Source of the DNA: Chryseobacterium fluminis
GTDB lineage: Bacteria > Bacteroidota > Bacteroidia > Flavobacteriales > Weeksellaceae
Direction of reading: 5' to 3'
Assembly: GCF_026314945.1 (NCBI RefSeq)
Contig: NZ_CP111121.1
Coordinates: 3,472,001 to 3,536,000 of the forward strand
Length of the DNA: 64,000 nt
Under the pieces are notes generated by a model. It ran no database searches. It was not told the DNA's origin and was given only the letters and a program-made list of their open reading frames with translations. Below are positions 50,912-58,828 of this stretch, in pieces. A program made the translations under genes and the position numbers. Positions within the stretch are counted from its first letter, which is position 1; the number at the start of each line of letters is the position of its first letter.

Positions 50912-51450
50912 AAGTCCAGGAAATAAAATTTAAACTCTTTCTTAAACTTTATCGGTGCCGATACTAAAATGTATTGTGCATTTCTCTCGAATATTCCCAG
51001 AGATTTATTTTTATCGTCAAAATATTCCACACTGAATCTGGCAAAATCCAGGGTATCCTGCTGATAAAAGTCCTTATAAACTTCAAGACTGTTTACCTTG
51101 GCGGTCTTCACTTTCATACTGTCCATTTCCTGAAACAGCTTCTTAAAGGTCAGGCTGTCCGGTTTATGAAAATAGCCCTTCATTTGAGAATAGATCACGG
51201 TGTCGATCTCAGTATTTCTGTTTCCTGAAAGATAAAGTGTCGATAGATCCAGAAGTTCCTGCACCTTCTGCTTGGTAATAAAGTTAATGACCTGTGCACT
51301 GTCCATCTGTACCGCAGGATATGTTTTATTGGTATTGTTGCTGTTCCGTAATTTATCCAGATCACTCGGTTCTGTTTTTTTATTGTTACAGGCAACAACA
51401 GCCAGTATCAGGAGGGTAAAAGCTAGGAAATTATTTATTTTTTTCATCAT
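50860..51450 (-). CDS. Lipoprotein of unknown function
   Basis: About 197 residues. Start at one of the adjacent ATGs (51450 or 51447), giving signal peptide INNFLAFTLLILAVVAC. The mature protein is polar, with helical LQELLDL-type stretches (ITKQKVQELLDLSTLYL), EMDSMKVKTAKVNSLEV, and beta-strands near the end (QYILVSAPIKFKKEFKFYF). It overlaps the 3' end of the cyclo-ligase gene by about 50 bases and its own start overlaps the end of the upstream membrane-protein gene. The pair is thus translationally coupled. No family recognised. Confidence 0.75.
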   Translation of the reverse strand: MMKKINNFLAFTLLILAVVACNNKKTEPSDLDKLRNSNNTNKTYPAVQMDSAQVINFITKQKVQELLDLSTLYLSGNRNTEIDTVIYSQMKGYFHKPDSLTFKKLFQEMDSMKVKTAKVNSLEVYKDFYQQDTLDFARFSVEYFDDKNKSLGIFERNAQYILVSAPIKFKKEFKFYFLDFYSTPKPKDSVRAGVTK

Positions 51451-52597
51451 TGCTGGCAATTTTAAATTTAATGGATACTATTTTTCCCTTGTCTTTTTTC
51501 ATTTCGATCACGCTGAGATTTTTTAGAGAGGTGGTAGGGGTGGTTACTAAAGTGATGTACTTCTGTTTGTCTAAAGTTTCTATACCGAAAGTTTCATTGT
51601 CATACACCTGATAAATGGTGGCGTCGTTGCTGATCAGATTCTCAAGCTGTTTTCTTTTCTGCTTTATCAGAGCGATCTGTTCTTCGGGATTACCTCCCTT
51701 AACGTCTTTTACTGAGAAATAATTAACAGCCATTTTGTAGTCATCGGGCTTTAATTCCAGTATCTCTTCGTCGGGAGCGTTTTCCAGGCTCCGGTTTACT
51801 TCCAGATATTCATAGAACGGAGCACGGATCTTCATTTTCAGGACTTTGTCTTTTGTCGAATAATAAAAACATTCTCCAGGTTTAATCCGGTAGGTAATAG
51901 GCGACTCATTTGCTTTGATTACCTGAATTTCCAGAGTATTGATCACAGCAGTGCCTCTGTCTGCATCCCGGAAACAATAGGTATAAGTCTGAGAAAAAAT
52001 TTCATCTTTAAATCCTAATAATCCTGTGATGACAATAAGGACCGAAGTAACGATAGCCCACGCATTCTTTTTAAAGAAATTTTTCTTCGGTTTCAGCGAT
52101 TCCGTTTCGGTATCTGGAATTTTTCTAATTATCTGATTATCAGATATTGATTTTTGTAAATCGGTAATTTCCGGGGTTTTTGTTTCTTCTTTTGAAGAAG
52201 GAATTTCAGTTTTTGGAAGGTCAGGTGCGGCAGACACGGTCTGTTCCAGTTCCTGAATAACTTCCGGAGCTGTTTCCTCGTCATCCTGTAAGAGTTCACC
52301 CGCAAAGAGATGCTGTTTCTTAAATTCATACCATGAATCGTATCCCGCATAAATACTCAGAAGATTGAGCATGTCAATCCTTGGTAATTTTGTTACCGGT
52401 GAGTTTTTAAAGTAAGTATAGAAGGATTTTTCGCTGATGTTCCCTTTGGCTTTTTTACGGAGATCTTCCTGAAAGTATATGATATCGATACCCTTCCATT
52501 TCGAAATATCATCATAGGAAGGGGAATATTCTTTTAAATATTGAGCCTGAACTTCTTTTTTCAGCTGCTCAAAATGCAATAGATCTAAATCTGTCAA
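51431..52597 (-). CDS. Membrane-tethered protein with N-terminal HTH-like domain, unknown
   Basis: This 388-residue protein has one membrane span at about 178-195 (AWAIVTSVLIVITGLLGF). The cytoplasmic part starts with LLHFEQLKKEVQAQYLKEY and continues as ISEKSFYTYFKNSPVTKLPR and MLNLLSIYAGYDSWYEFKK. The latter resembles the small HTH-like modules common in flavobacterial proteins. An acidic linker (EETAPEVIQELEQ) follows. The periplasmic part begins TYTYCFRDADRGTAVINT and is beta-rich with helical stretches. This architecture (DNA-binding-like head, TM, sensor) suggests a one-component envelope regulator. The lipoprotein downstream overlaps it by 17-20 bases and may be its partner. Confidence 0.65.
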   Translation of the reverse strand: MTDLDLLHFEQLKKEVQAQYLKEYSPSYDDISKWKGIDIIYFQEDLRKKAKGNISEKSFYTYFKNSPVTKLPRIDMLNLLSIYAGYDSWYEFKKQHLFAGELLQDDEETAPEVIQELEQTVSAAPDLPKTEIPSSKEETKTPEITDLQKSISDNQIIRKIPDTETESLKPKKNFFKKNAWAIVTSVLIVITGLLGFKDEIFSQTYTYCFRDADRGTAVINTLEIQVIKANESPITYRIKPGECFYYSTKDKVLKMKIRAPFYEYLEVNRSLENAPDEEILELKPDDYKMAVNYFSVKDVKGGNPEEQIALIKQKRKQLENLISNDATIYQVYDNETFGIETLDKQKYITLVTTPTTSLKNLSVIEMKKDKGKIVSIKFKIASNDEKNK

Positions 52598-52655
52598 TTT
52601 TAAAATATAATTAAATTGTTGATTTTCAGTATCGTTCTTTTGTAAAACAATTTTA

Positions 52656-52663
52656 CAAAGGTA
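52656..52663 (-). promoter_or_regulatory. Divergent -7 box TACCTTTG (minus strand)
   Basis: TACCTTTG on the minus strand, about 60 bases ahead of the 52597 start, with TTTG-type candidates for -33 near 52685. Confidence 0.5.
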
Positions 52664-52701
52664 TTACAATTATTTTTCCAAAACAAATTTTCTATCTGCT
52701 C

Positions 52702-52709
52702 TACCTTTG
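52702..52709 (+). promoter_or_regulatory. -7 box TACCTTTG before the Ala-rich lipoprotein gene
   Basis: TACCTTTG on the plus strand, 70 bases upstream of the 52779 start. Identical to the minus-strand box 40 bases away. Confidence 0.55.
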
Positions 52710-52778
52710 TCTTGTTCAAATAACGGAACAGAATAAAATTTTATAAAACAATATTAACAAAATTAAATTTAATTTATT

Positions 52779-53108
52779 ATGAAAAAGTCATTATTCGTAG
52801 CTGCTATCGCTGCAATCTCTCTAGTTGCTTGTAAAAAAGGAGAAACTACTACTACTGAAGGTAACGCTGATTCTTCTGCTGCTGTTGCTACTGATTCTGC
52901 TGCTACTGTAGTTGATTCTGCTGCTAAAGTTGTTGATTCTGCTGCTACTACTGCTGTAGATGCTACTAAAGATGCTGCTGCTGCTACTACTGCTGCTGGT
53001 GCTGATGCTGCTAAAGGAGCTGCTGCTGGTGCTGCTGACGCTGCTAAAGGTGCTGCTGATGCTGCTAAAGGTGCTGCTGATGCTGCTGCAGATGCTGCTA
53101 AGAAATAA
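52779..53108 (+). CDS. Ala/Asp/Lys-repeat lipoprotein
   Basis: The 109-residue lipoprotein has lipobox AISLVAC. Its mature part is low complexity: Thr/Ser-rich at first (GETTTTEGNADSSAAV), then repeats of VDSAAK/VDSAAT, then an alanine-rich stretch of tandem DAAKGAA-type heptads ending DAAADAAKK. The DNA is a near-repeat of GCTGCT and GATGCTGCTAAAGG units, prone to slippage. It should form an extended amphipathic helix, similar to LEA-like or Lpp-like stress proteins. Function unknown. A strong terminator follows. Confidence 0.8.
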   Translation: MKKSLFVAAIAAISLVACKKGETTTTEGNADSSAAVATDSAATVVDSAAKVVDSAATTAVDATKDAAAATTAAGADAAKGAAAGAADAAKGAADAAKGAADAAADAAKK

Positions 53109-53135
53109 TTTTAGCTTACGCTTAAAAATAAAAAG

Positions 53136-53168
53136 AACCGTTTCACCCTGTGAGACGGTTTTTTTTGT
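53136..53168 (+). terminator. Strong terminator after the Ala-rich lipoprotein
   Basis: AACCGTTTCAC pairs with GTGAGACGGTT, loop CCT, followed by a long T-run. Third member of the CCGTCTCAC-type stem set. Confidence 0.92.
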
Positions 53169-53204
53169 GCTTTAAAAGTATCTGGATCTGTTTGGGACCG
53201 CGAA

Positions 53205-53972
53205 TTATTGTTTCTTTTGCCGTAAGGCCTCATAGCAGGTAATGGCAACGGCATTGCTTAAATTCAGGGAGTCAATACTTCCGGACATGGGAATAAGCGT
53301 GTTTTTTCCTTTGCCAGCCCAGAAATTACTTAATCCCGAATGTTCGGTTCCGAATAATACCGCAGATCTTCTGGTAAAATCTCTTTTAAAGAGATCTTCT
53401 GAGCTGCCATCCATGATGGTCGTGTAAATACTGAAGTTATTTTTCTGCAAAAAATCCAGAGTCTGATGATTTTCGGCCTGAAAAACCTGCATTCCGAACA
53501 GGCAGCCTACACTGGAACGGATGACGTTGGGATTATAGAAGTCTGTTTTGCCATCGGAAACAATCAGGGCATCAATTCCGAAAGCTTCACAGCTTCTTAA
53601 AATAGCGCCCAGATTTCCCGGCTTTTCCACACCCTCCACAACAATGACCGTTGAGTTTTCCTTTGGCTTAAAGGTACTGAGGTCTGATTCTCTGGCTTTG
53701 TACACTCCGATAATCCCTTCGGAAGTTCCCCTGTATGCTATTTTTTCATAAACCTTATCACTTACATAATGTACCTTTACGGTCGGGAGTTCGCCTTTAA
53801 ATATACTTTCGCAAATATAAAATTCTACGGGTTCAAAATGATAAGCCCGGGCTCTTTCGTTTTCCTGCTGTCCTTCCACGGCGAAAACGCCGGATTTTTT
53901 TCTGAATCGGTTGTCCGAAAGGAGTTTGGTGATGTTTTTTATCTTATCGTTCTGAAAACTTTCTATTAACAT
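53205..53972 (-). CDS. SpoU/TrmH-family RNA methyltransferase
   Basis: This SAM-dependent 2'-O-methyltransferase acts on rRNA or tRNA. 255 residues. An N-terminal substrate-binding domain (KSGVFAVEGQQENERA) is followed by the trefoil-knot catalytic domain from about 105. The three SpoU motifs are VVEGVEKPGNLGAILRSCEA, ALLFGTEHSG-type (SAVLFGTEHSGLS) and IPMSGSIDSLNLSNAVAI. The target nucleotide cannot be read from sequence. Confidence 0.95.
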   Translation of the reverse strand: MLIESFQNDKIKNITKLLSDNRFRKKSGVFAVEGQQENERARAYHFEPVEFYICESIFKGELPTVKVHYVSDKVYEKIAYRGTSEGIIGVYKARESDLSTFKPKENSTVIVVEGVEKPGNLGAILRSCEAFGIDALIVSDGKTDFYNPNVIRSSVGCLFGMQVFQAENHQTLDFLQKNNFSIYTTIMDGSSEDLFKRDFTRRSAVLFGTEHSGLSNFWAGKGKNTLIPMSGSIDSLNLSNAVAITCYEALRQKKQ

Positions 53973-54058
53973 TCCGCAAAATTATGGAAAATTCAACTTT
54001 AATATATAAAAAAATGCAGCATCACTATGAAACTGCAGTTTTTTAATTTTTCCAATGA

Positions 54059-55567
54059 TTATTCTTCCGGAACGTCCGGTAAAATATGGGCGGAATCAAT
54101 GAGGCTTTGCGGAAGCTCTTTTTTGTTCTTTATTCCCAGTGATTTTAATTTCTGAGTCTGGGTAATCAGGTTGTCGTTCCCTGTAGAAAGTTGCTTATAA
54201 GCATCATGGTAGACATTTTTTGCCTGATCAAGATTTTTACCTACTTTTTCAAGATTCTCTATGAACCCTACGAATTTATCGTAAAGTTTTGCGCCTCTTT
54301 CCGCGATCTCCATAGAATTTCTGTTTTGGTATTCACGCTTCCACAGGTCGGCAATCAGTTTCAGAGAAGTGATCAGATTGCTGGGATTCAGTAAGAGGAT
54401 TCTCCTGTCGTAAGCATAGTTCCAAAGGTTCTGGTCGGCCTGCATTGCTGCAATATAAGCCGGTTCGCTTGGGATGAACATCATGACGAAATCCAATGAT
54501 TTACCATAATCATCATATGCTTTCTGGCTCAGCTGGGAAATATGGTTTTTTATGGAAGACAGATGTTGGTTTAGCTTGATCCGGTAGACATCCTGGTCTG
54601 TTTCATCCACCAATTCTGTAAAGGCCGTCAGAGAAACTTTGGAATCTATAATTACGTTTCTTTCGTCCGGATATTTTATAACCGCATCGGGGCGCATTTT
54701 TTTTCCTGAAAATTCCGAAAACAGCGCATTGTTATCCTCATCACGCAGTTCATGCTCGAGGAAATACTCTCTTCCCTTTACCAGACCTGATTTTTCAAGA
54801 ATGCTTTCAAGGATCATCTCGCCCCAGTTTCCCTGGGTTTTGCTTTCTCCTTTCAGGGCCCGGGTCAGCTTTTTAGCATCTTCGGAAATCTGCTGGTTCA
54901 GCGCTGCCAGTTCTTTTACTTTTTCTGCGAGGGAAAAGCGTTCTTTGTTTTCCTTTTCGTAGGCTTCGTTTACCTTATTTTTTAAATCTGTAATTCTTTC
55001 CTGAAAAGGTTCTAAAATGGTCTTTAAATTATTCTGATTCAAAGTCGTGAATTTTTCCGTCTTTTCTTCAAGAATTTTATTGGCTAAGTTTTCAAACTGA
55101 AGTTTCGATTCTTCCTGCATTTTTGTGATCTCTGTTTTCTGAATTTCAAGAGACTGCTGTAAGCTCTCATTCATTGCAGACAGCTCTGCATTTTTGGCAT
55201 ATACCGTCTGTTTTTCCGTCTGCAGGAGTTCGATCTGGTTATCCTGTTTTAGCAGGAGGAGTTTCTGCTCCGAAAATTGCGACTGCAAAGAGGCATTCTC
55301 TGCGGATATTCTGGAAAACTCATTTTTAAGGTCATTAAAAAGATCAGATTGCAGCTCCCTGGCTTCTTTTTCCTGGTAAGCGGCCTGAACCAATTCCTGA
55401 ATTTTCAGATTCGAATTTTCTAAATCGGCCTGCTTTCTTATGTGTACAGTATTCAGTTCATCATAAGAGCTCCTGGAAACCATTGATGATCTGAATGCGA
55501 AATAGGATATCAGTGCTCCGATAATTCCTCCGGCAATACATCCTAAAATTAAATATGTCATCTCCAT
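54059..55567 (-). CDS. rmuC: DNA recombination protein RmuC
   Basis: 502 residues. A single N-terminal membrane anchor (LILGCIAGGIIGALISYFAF) precedes a long coiled coil of about 170 residues. The RmuC nuclease-like domain follows with KTQGNWGEMILESILEKSGL, MRPDAVIKYPDERNVIIDSK (endonuclease-fold acidic core) and FVMMFIPSEPAYIAAMQ. In E. coli it limits recombination at inverted repeats. Length and order are normal for the family. Confidence 0.96.
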   Translation of the reverse strand: MEMTYLILGCIAGGIIGALISYFAFRSSMVSRSSYDELNTVHIRKQADLENSNLKIQELVQAAYQEKEARELQSDLFNDLKNEFSRISAENASLQSQFSEQKLLLLKQDNQIELLQTEKQTVYAKNAELSAMNESLQQSLEIQKTEITKMQEESKLQFENLANKILEEKTEKFTTLNQNNLKTILEPFQERITDLKNKVNEAYEKENKERFSLAEKVKELAALNQQISEDAKKLTRALKGESKTQGNWGEMILESILEKSGLVKGREYFLEHELRDEDNNALFSEFSGKKMRPDAVIKYPDERNVIIDSKVSLTAFTELVDETDQDVYRIKLNQHLSSIKNHISQLSQKAYDDYGKSLDFVMMFIPSEPAYIAAMQADQNLWNYAYDRRILLLNPSNLITSLKLIADLWKREYQNRNSMEIAERGAKLYDKFVGFIENLEKVGKNLDQAKNVYHDAYKQLSTGNDNLITQTQKLKSLGIKNKKELPQSLIDSAHILPDVPEE

Positions 55568-55792
55568 ATTTCAAAATTACAAAAACAACGGGTGATTTCT
55601 TTTATGGGAAACCGTAGTTTTTTTTGTGTCATCAGATTTTTTCATTGTTCCCTGTCAGGATTATGGGTCTGAAGTGAGATCTGATCTTTGATTTTAAATG
55701 ATTTTTGATGAATTTCCTGGTGTAATTTAATTGTGGAAGTCGTGACTGTAATGTCGGTTCACCTTTTACAATTGTTTTTGACTCATATTATT

Positions 55793-55817
55793 AAAAAAGT
55801 GAGCCATTGGACTCACT
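55793..55817 (-). terminator. Terminator of the GG-leader peptide gene
   Basis: AGTGAG pairs with CTCACT; on the minus strand the hairpin is followed by TTTTTT. It lies 24 bases past the stop of the peptide gene. The bases to 55567 hold no gene that I can see. Confidence 0.75.
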
Positions 55818-55840
55818 GTAATGGCTGCTTTGCTGCCGGT

Positions 55841-56098
55841 TTATGGGATGGCAACCGGTCCCGGATCTATCGGTCCGATGGGTCCTGTGGGCTGGCAGAA
55901 TCCTGTGGCGATCATGCAGGTGCCTCCCATGCAAATATAGCCGGTCATAGTCGTAGTGCCGTTCGGGCATTGGATCAGCGCTTCACCATAGCGACCGCAT
56001 TCTCTGTCTGAATAACAGTCCAGGGCAGGGTACAAAGTTCCCCCGAATACCTCTTTCAGTTCTTCTCTTGAAAGCCTTGATACGTTCATTTTTTTCAT
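55841..56098 (-). CDS. Double-glycine leader, Cys-rich bacteriocin-like peptide
   Basis: An 85-residue precursor. The leader MNVSRLSREELKEVFGG has the LSREELKxxxGG pattern of Bacteroidota GG-type leaders cut by C39 peptidase transporters. The core of about 65 residues has six cysteines in pairs-like spacing (DCYSDRECG, IQCPNG, YICMGGTCMIATGFC) and ends in a Pro/Gly-rich tail (GPIGPIDPGPVAIP). It is monocistronic with its own terminator; no transporter or modifying enzyme lies within view. A toxin, signal or structural peptide is possible. Confidence 0.75.
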   Translation of the reverse strand: MKKMNVSRLSREELKEVFGGTLYPALDCYSDRECGRYGEALIQCPNGTTTMTGYICMGGTCMIATGFCQPTGPIGPIDPGPVAIP

Positions 56099-56246
56099 GG
56101 AATTAATTTTTTTGGTGTTAAATTGTATGTGATTGACAATGAATGTCTAAGGTAATAAAAAAATCATTATGAAGGTGCATAATGATTTTGTTTTAAATTT
56201 TTCTGATCCGGTGATCCGGATGTTGTATCATTTAAGAGTTTCCGGA

Positions 56247-56618
56247 TTATTTCTGGTTCTCTTTAAGTCTTTTTATTTCTTCTTCCAGCATGGCGATGTA
56301 ATTCTGAAGACTGTCGATAACATTGTTTGGGATATTGTAATTATTATTAATATCCTTAAGACCACTATAGAAGCCTGAATTATCTCCTGAAGAATTATTT
56401 TCGTTGTTTATAATAATGGTTGCCTCTTCTTCCTCATAAATATCTTCCAACGGAACTTCCAGGAATTTTGCAATCTTGTTCCATTCGTCATGAATGATTT
56501 TTACACTGCCGCCCTCTTTCCTGCTGTAGTTGGAAACATCCGTCGCAATAATGTCGGCAATTTGCTGTTGGGTAAAGCCTTTCTGCTTTCTTACCCTGCG
56601 TAATTTTTCTTTTTCCAT
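56247..56618 (-). CDS. XRE-family HTH regulator with C-terminal coiled coil
   Basis: A 123-residue DNA-binding protein. The Cro/C1-type HTH occupies residues 5-60 (LRRVRKQKGFTQQQIADII, TDVSNYSRKEGG, IAKFLEVPLEDIYEEEE). An Asn/Ser-rich linker and a short coiled coil (LQNYIAMLEEEIKRLKENQK) suited to dimerisation follow. It is on the same strand and next to the GG-leader peptide gene (148 bases upstream of it). It could control it, which is only inference. Confidence 0.88.
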   Translation of the reverse strand: MEKEKLRRVRKQKGFTQQQIADIIATDVSNYSRKEGGSVKIIHDEWNKIAKFLEVPLEDIYEEEEATIIINNENNSSGDNSGFYSGLKDINNNYNIPNNVIDSLQNYIAMLEEEIKRLKENQK

Positions 56619-56739
56619 AATAGGTATTTTTTACAAAATTGGGAAATTTAATTTTATTATGGAGAATTTCCGGAAGTTTTTTTATAGCGGGATCTGCTTT
56701 TGCGCATCGTTCTTATTGTCTTTAAGTTTAATTATCATC

Positions 56740-57342
56740 CTAATGATTGTAAGCAGATAGTAAAAGGAAAAGATATAAAACATTTAAAACCGTTGCTATA
56801 AAAGTAGCAATGAATACCGCTAAATTATCTCTCGTTTTGTTCGTTAAAAATTTAATGATAAGATAATTGATAATATAAGCCGGAACAAGCAAAAAGAATT
56901 GAAATACAATCAGGGAATTGACCAGAAGAATCAGGGAAAGCATGATGATCGTGCTTGCCAATGAAGCAATCAGGCTTCCTATGAGACTTCTTATGATCGT
57001 TTCTGCGTCCACTTTTAAGTTTTCAGTTACAAAGTGGATATCTGCATATTTTTTTTCTACAAGACTATCTATCTCTTTAGTAGATAAAATTTCAGAATGT
57101 AATAATGCAGCAACTTCCTGTTTTGAAGACTTATTTAAATAGTGCCGGTGGATTTCTCTGATGATCCTGTTGCGCTCATCCAATACTGATTTCTGATGAT
57201 CGATTTTTCTGATGAAATCATCCAGTGATCCTCTTTTCGAGATTTCTTCCAGAAGCTCATGGCTGGGCTTACCCTGATAATCTGTTTGGTTTCTGTACGA
57301 TTCAATCAGATCATCTTCAGAAAATTTACTGTAAAAACTCAT
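56740..57342 (-). CDS. Polytopic membrane protein with charged N-terminal domain, unknown
   Basis: 200 residues. The first 110 are soluble and helical (DDLIESYRNQTDYQGKPSHE, VLDERNRIIREIHRHYLN, KEIDSLVEKKYADIHF). Three to four hydrophobic spans make up the rest (SLIASLASTIIMLSLILLV, FFLLVPAYIINYLIIKFL, VFIATFIATVLNVLYLFLLL). No family recognised. It shares the strand with the XRE and GG-peptide genes. A 16-base-arm hairpin lies 78 bases upstream of its start. Confidence 0.7.
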   Translation of the reverse strand: MSFYSKFSEDDLIESYRNQTDYQGKPSHELLEEISKRGSLDDFIRKIDHQKSVLDERNRIIREIHRHYLNKSSKQEVAALLHSEILSTKEIDSLVEKKYADIHFVTENLKVDAETIIRSLIGSLIASLASTIIMLSLILLVNSLIVFQFFLLVPAYIINYLIIKFLTNKTRDNLAVFIATFIATVLNVLYLFLLLSAYNH

Positions 57343-57419
57343 AGAGTGGTGGTCTTTTGAGATTTCTTTATATACTTTAAACCGCGAGTGATGTCGTGGG
57401 TCTTACCCGAACAATAATG

Positions 57420-57458
57420 ATAACGGATCCTCCGGGATGGCACCGGAGAATCTGTTAT
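57420..57458. repeat. Long hairpin, possible terminator or attenuator
   Basis: ATAACGGAT-C-CTCCGG pairs with CCGGAG-A-ATCTGTTAT (one mismatch) around GATGGCA. No long T-run on either side, so a terminator role is uncertain. Confidence 0.5.
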
Positions 57459-57566
57459 ATTGACATTTCTGTCTTTTAAGTTAAAATAACCTTTACTTTA
57501 TAACGGTGATATCTTCAAGAGATGAGGACATTCTAAACCTTCATATAGGAATATGAGATCAGAAGT

Positions 57567-58532
57567 CTAATCTTTTATTCTCAGAAATTCTTTTGCCAGT
57601 TCTATCATTTTAGGATCTCCGGTATATTTTCCGTGTTCATCTGAAAGTTTTACGGTTGGGATCCATTCTCCGTTAGGAGCCTGTACGCCGATTAATTTCA
57701 TCACGATATTCATGGGTTTTAACCCGACGTCGTTGGTAAGGTTAGTGCCGATTCCGAAAGATATTCCTATTTTTCCGCTGCAGTAGTTGGTAATTTCTTC
57801 TACTTTTTCCAGATTTAAACCATCAGAGAAAATAATGTATTTGAATAACGGGTTGATTCCGTTGTTCTGATAATGGGCAATGGTCTTGTCTGCGAACTCC
57901 AGGGGATCGCCACTGTCGTGACGTACCCCGTCAAACAGTTTCGCAAATTTCTTGTCAAACTGCTGGAAAAATACATCGGTCGTATAGGTGTCGGAAAGGG
58001 CTACTCCGAGATCACCTCTGTAGACATCTACCCAATGTTCCAGGGCTAATTCATTGGCCATTTTGAAGCCGTATTCTGCTGCATGGAACATAAACCATTC
58101 ATGGGCGTGGGTTCCGATAGGTTTTACCCCGTACTTCATGGCAAAATGTACATTCGAACTGCCGATAAAGGTTGATTCATTCTTTTGGGTCAAAGCTTCC
58201 ATGACCAGGTTCTGGACTTTATGAGAGTGTCTTCTCCTCGTTCCGAATTCTGCGAAATTAACGCCTAACTTTGCTAAAGCATCTGCTTTTTCAATGGTTT
58301 TGCTCATGACCACCTCGTTAGAATCCCTCTCCATATGATTCATTTCGTAATGAAGCTCACTGATTAAGGCTAACAATGGCACTTCCCAAAGGATCGTCCT
58401 GTACCAGAGTCCTTCAACCACGACACTCAGTTCCGTTCCTTGCTGATGAATCTTTACTTCCGAAGGGTCATAATGGTAGCCTTCCAGAAAGTCCAGATAG
58501 GGAAGATCGATATAGGGGCAGGTTCTGGCCAT
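57567..58532 (-). CDS. pncB: Nicotinate phosphoribosyltransferase, C-terminal part after a frameshift
   Basis: The main body of the NAD-salvage enzyme that joins nicotinate to PRPP with ATP. Landmarks: PYIDLPYLDFLEGYHYDP, the phosphoribosyl-binding region ELHYEMNHMERD, FAEFGTRRRHSHKVQNLVME, GSSNVHFAMKYGVKPIGTHA (catalytic His region) and FDGVRHDSGDPLEFADK. It is separated from its N-terminal 70 residues by one missing A in a run (T7 at 58536-58542; eight would restore DEKKYMARTCPY). The whole enzyme would be about 392 residues, normal length. Confidence 0.94.
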   Translation of the reverse strand: MARTCPYIDLPYLDFLEGYHYDPSEVKIHQQGTELSVVVEGLWYRTILWEVPLLALISELHYEMNHMERDSNEVVMSKTIEKADALAKLGVNFAEFGTRRRHSHKVQNLVMEALTQKNESTFIGSSNVHFAMKYGVKPIGTHAHEWFMFHAAEYGFKMANELALEHWVDVYRGDLGVALSDTYTTDVFFQQFDKKFAKLFDGVRHDSGDPLEFADKTIAHYQNNGINPLFKYIIFSDGLNLEKVEEITNYCSGKIGISFGIGTNLTNDVGLKPMNIVMKLIGVQAPNGEWIPTVKLSDEHGKYTGDPKMIELAKEFLRIKD

Positions 58533-58744
58533 ATATTTTTTTCATCCTTGGTCAGTTTCAGTTCGGCCATTTTGTTGACGGCTTCCCGTAATGCTACATC
58601 AAAATCTTCCGGAAACTGATGTTTTCCCCTGTTGATAAATTCGTATTTTACCACAGAGCCCGGAAATAATTTTACCACGGCATTCTGCATGGTTATTTTG
58701 TAGAAATCGTTATCCAGTATAGAATTTAATCTGACGTTGTGCAT
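58454..58744 (-). CDS. pncB: Nicotinate phosphoribosyltransferase, N-terminal part (frameshifted)
   Basis: From the ATG at 58744 (MHNVRLNSILDNDFYKITMQ, the family start; DNDFYKITMQ binds nicotinate) to about 58536 this is the N-terminal 70 residues. The frame then departs from the family after KLTKDEK and runs out of frame to 58454 inside the main body. Restoring one A in the seven-A run joins it to the previous entry. Because the enzyme is well conserved on both sides, a sequencing error or a very recent mutation is likely. Confidence 0.88.
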   Translation of the reverse strand: MHNVRLNSILDNDFYKITMQNAVVKLFPGSVVKYEFINRGKHQFPEDFDVALREAVNKMAELKLTKDEKNIWPEPAPISIFPIWTFWKATIMTLRK

Positions 58745-58786
58745 AATTGTGTAATTTATACGCAAATATAATCATTAAAAATAAAA

Positions 58787-58805
58787 TCACCTAAATGTAA
58801 GGTGA
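58787..58805 (-). terminator. Terminator after dps
   Basis: TCACCT pairs with AGGTGA; on the minus strand it is followed by a T-rich run. It separates dps from pncB. Confidence 0.7.
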
Positions 58806-58828
58806 CTTTTTGAATATTTGCGGATCTT

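Noticed and set aside
52779..53108. Trinucleotide-like GCT repeat as a possible CRISPR or satellite
   Set aside because: The repeats keep one reading frame, encode a lipoprotein with a signal peptide, and are not separated by unique spacers. No CRISPR array was seen in the window.
52960..53175. Leucine-only open frame overlapping the Ala-rich lipoprotein gene
   Set aside because: It is the shifted reading of the GCT repeats and has no independent support.
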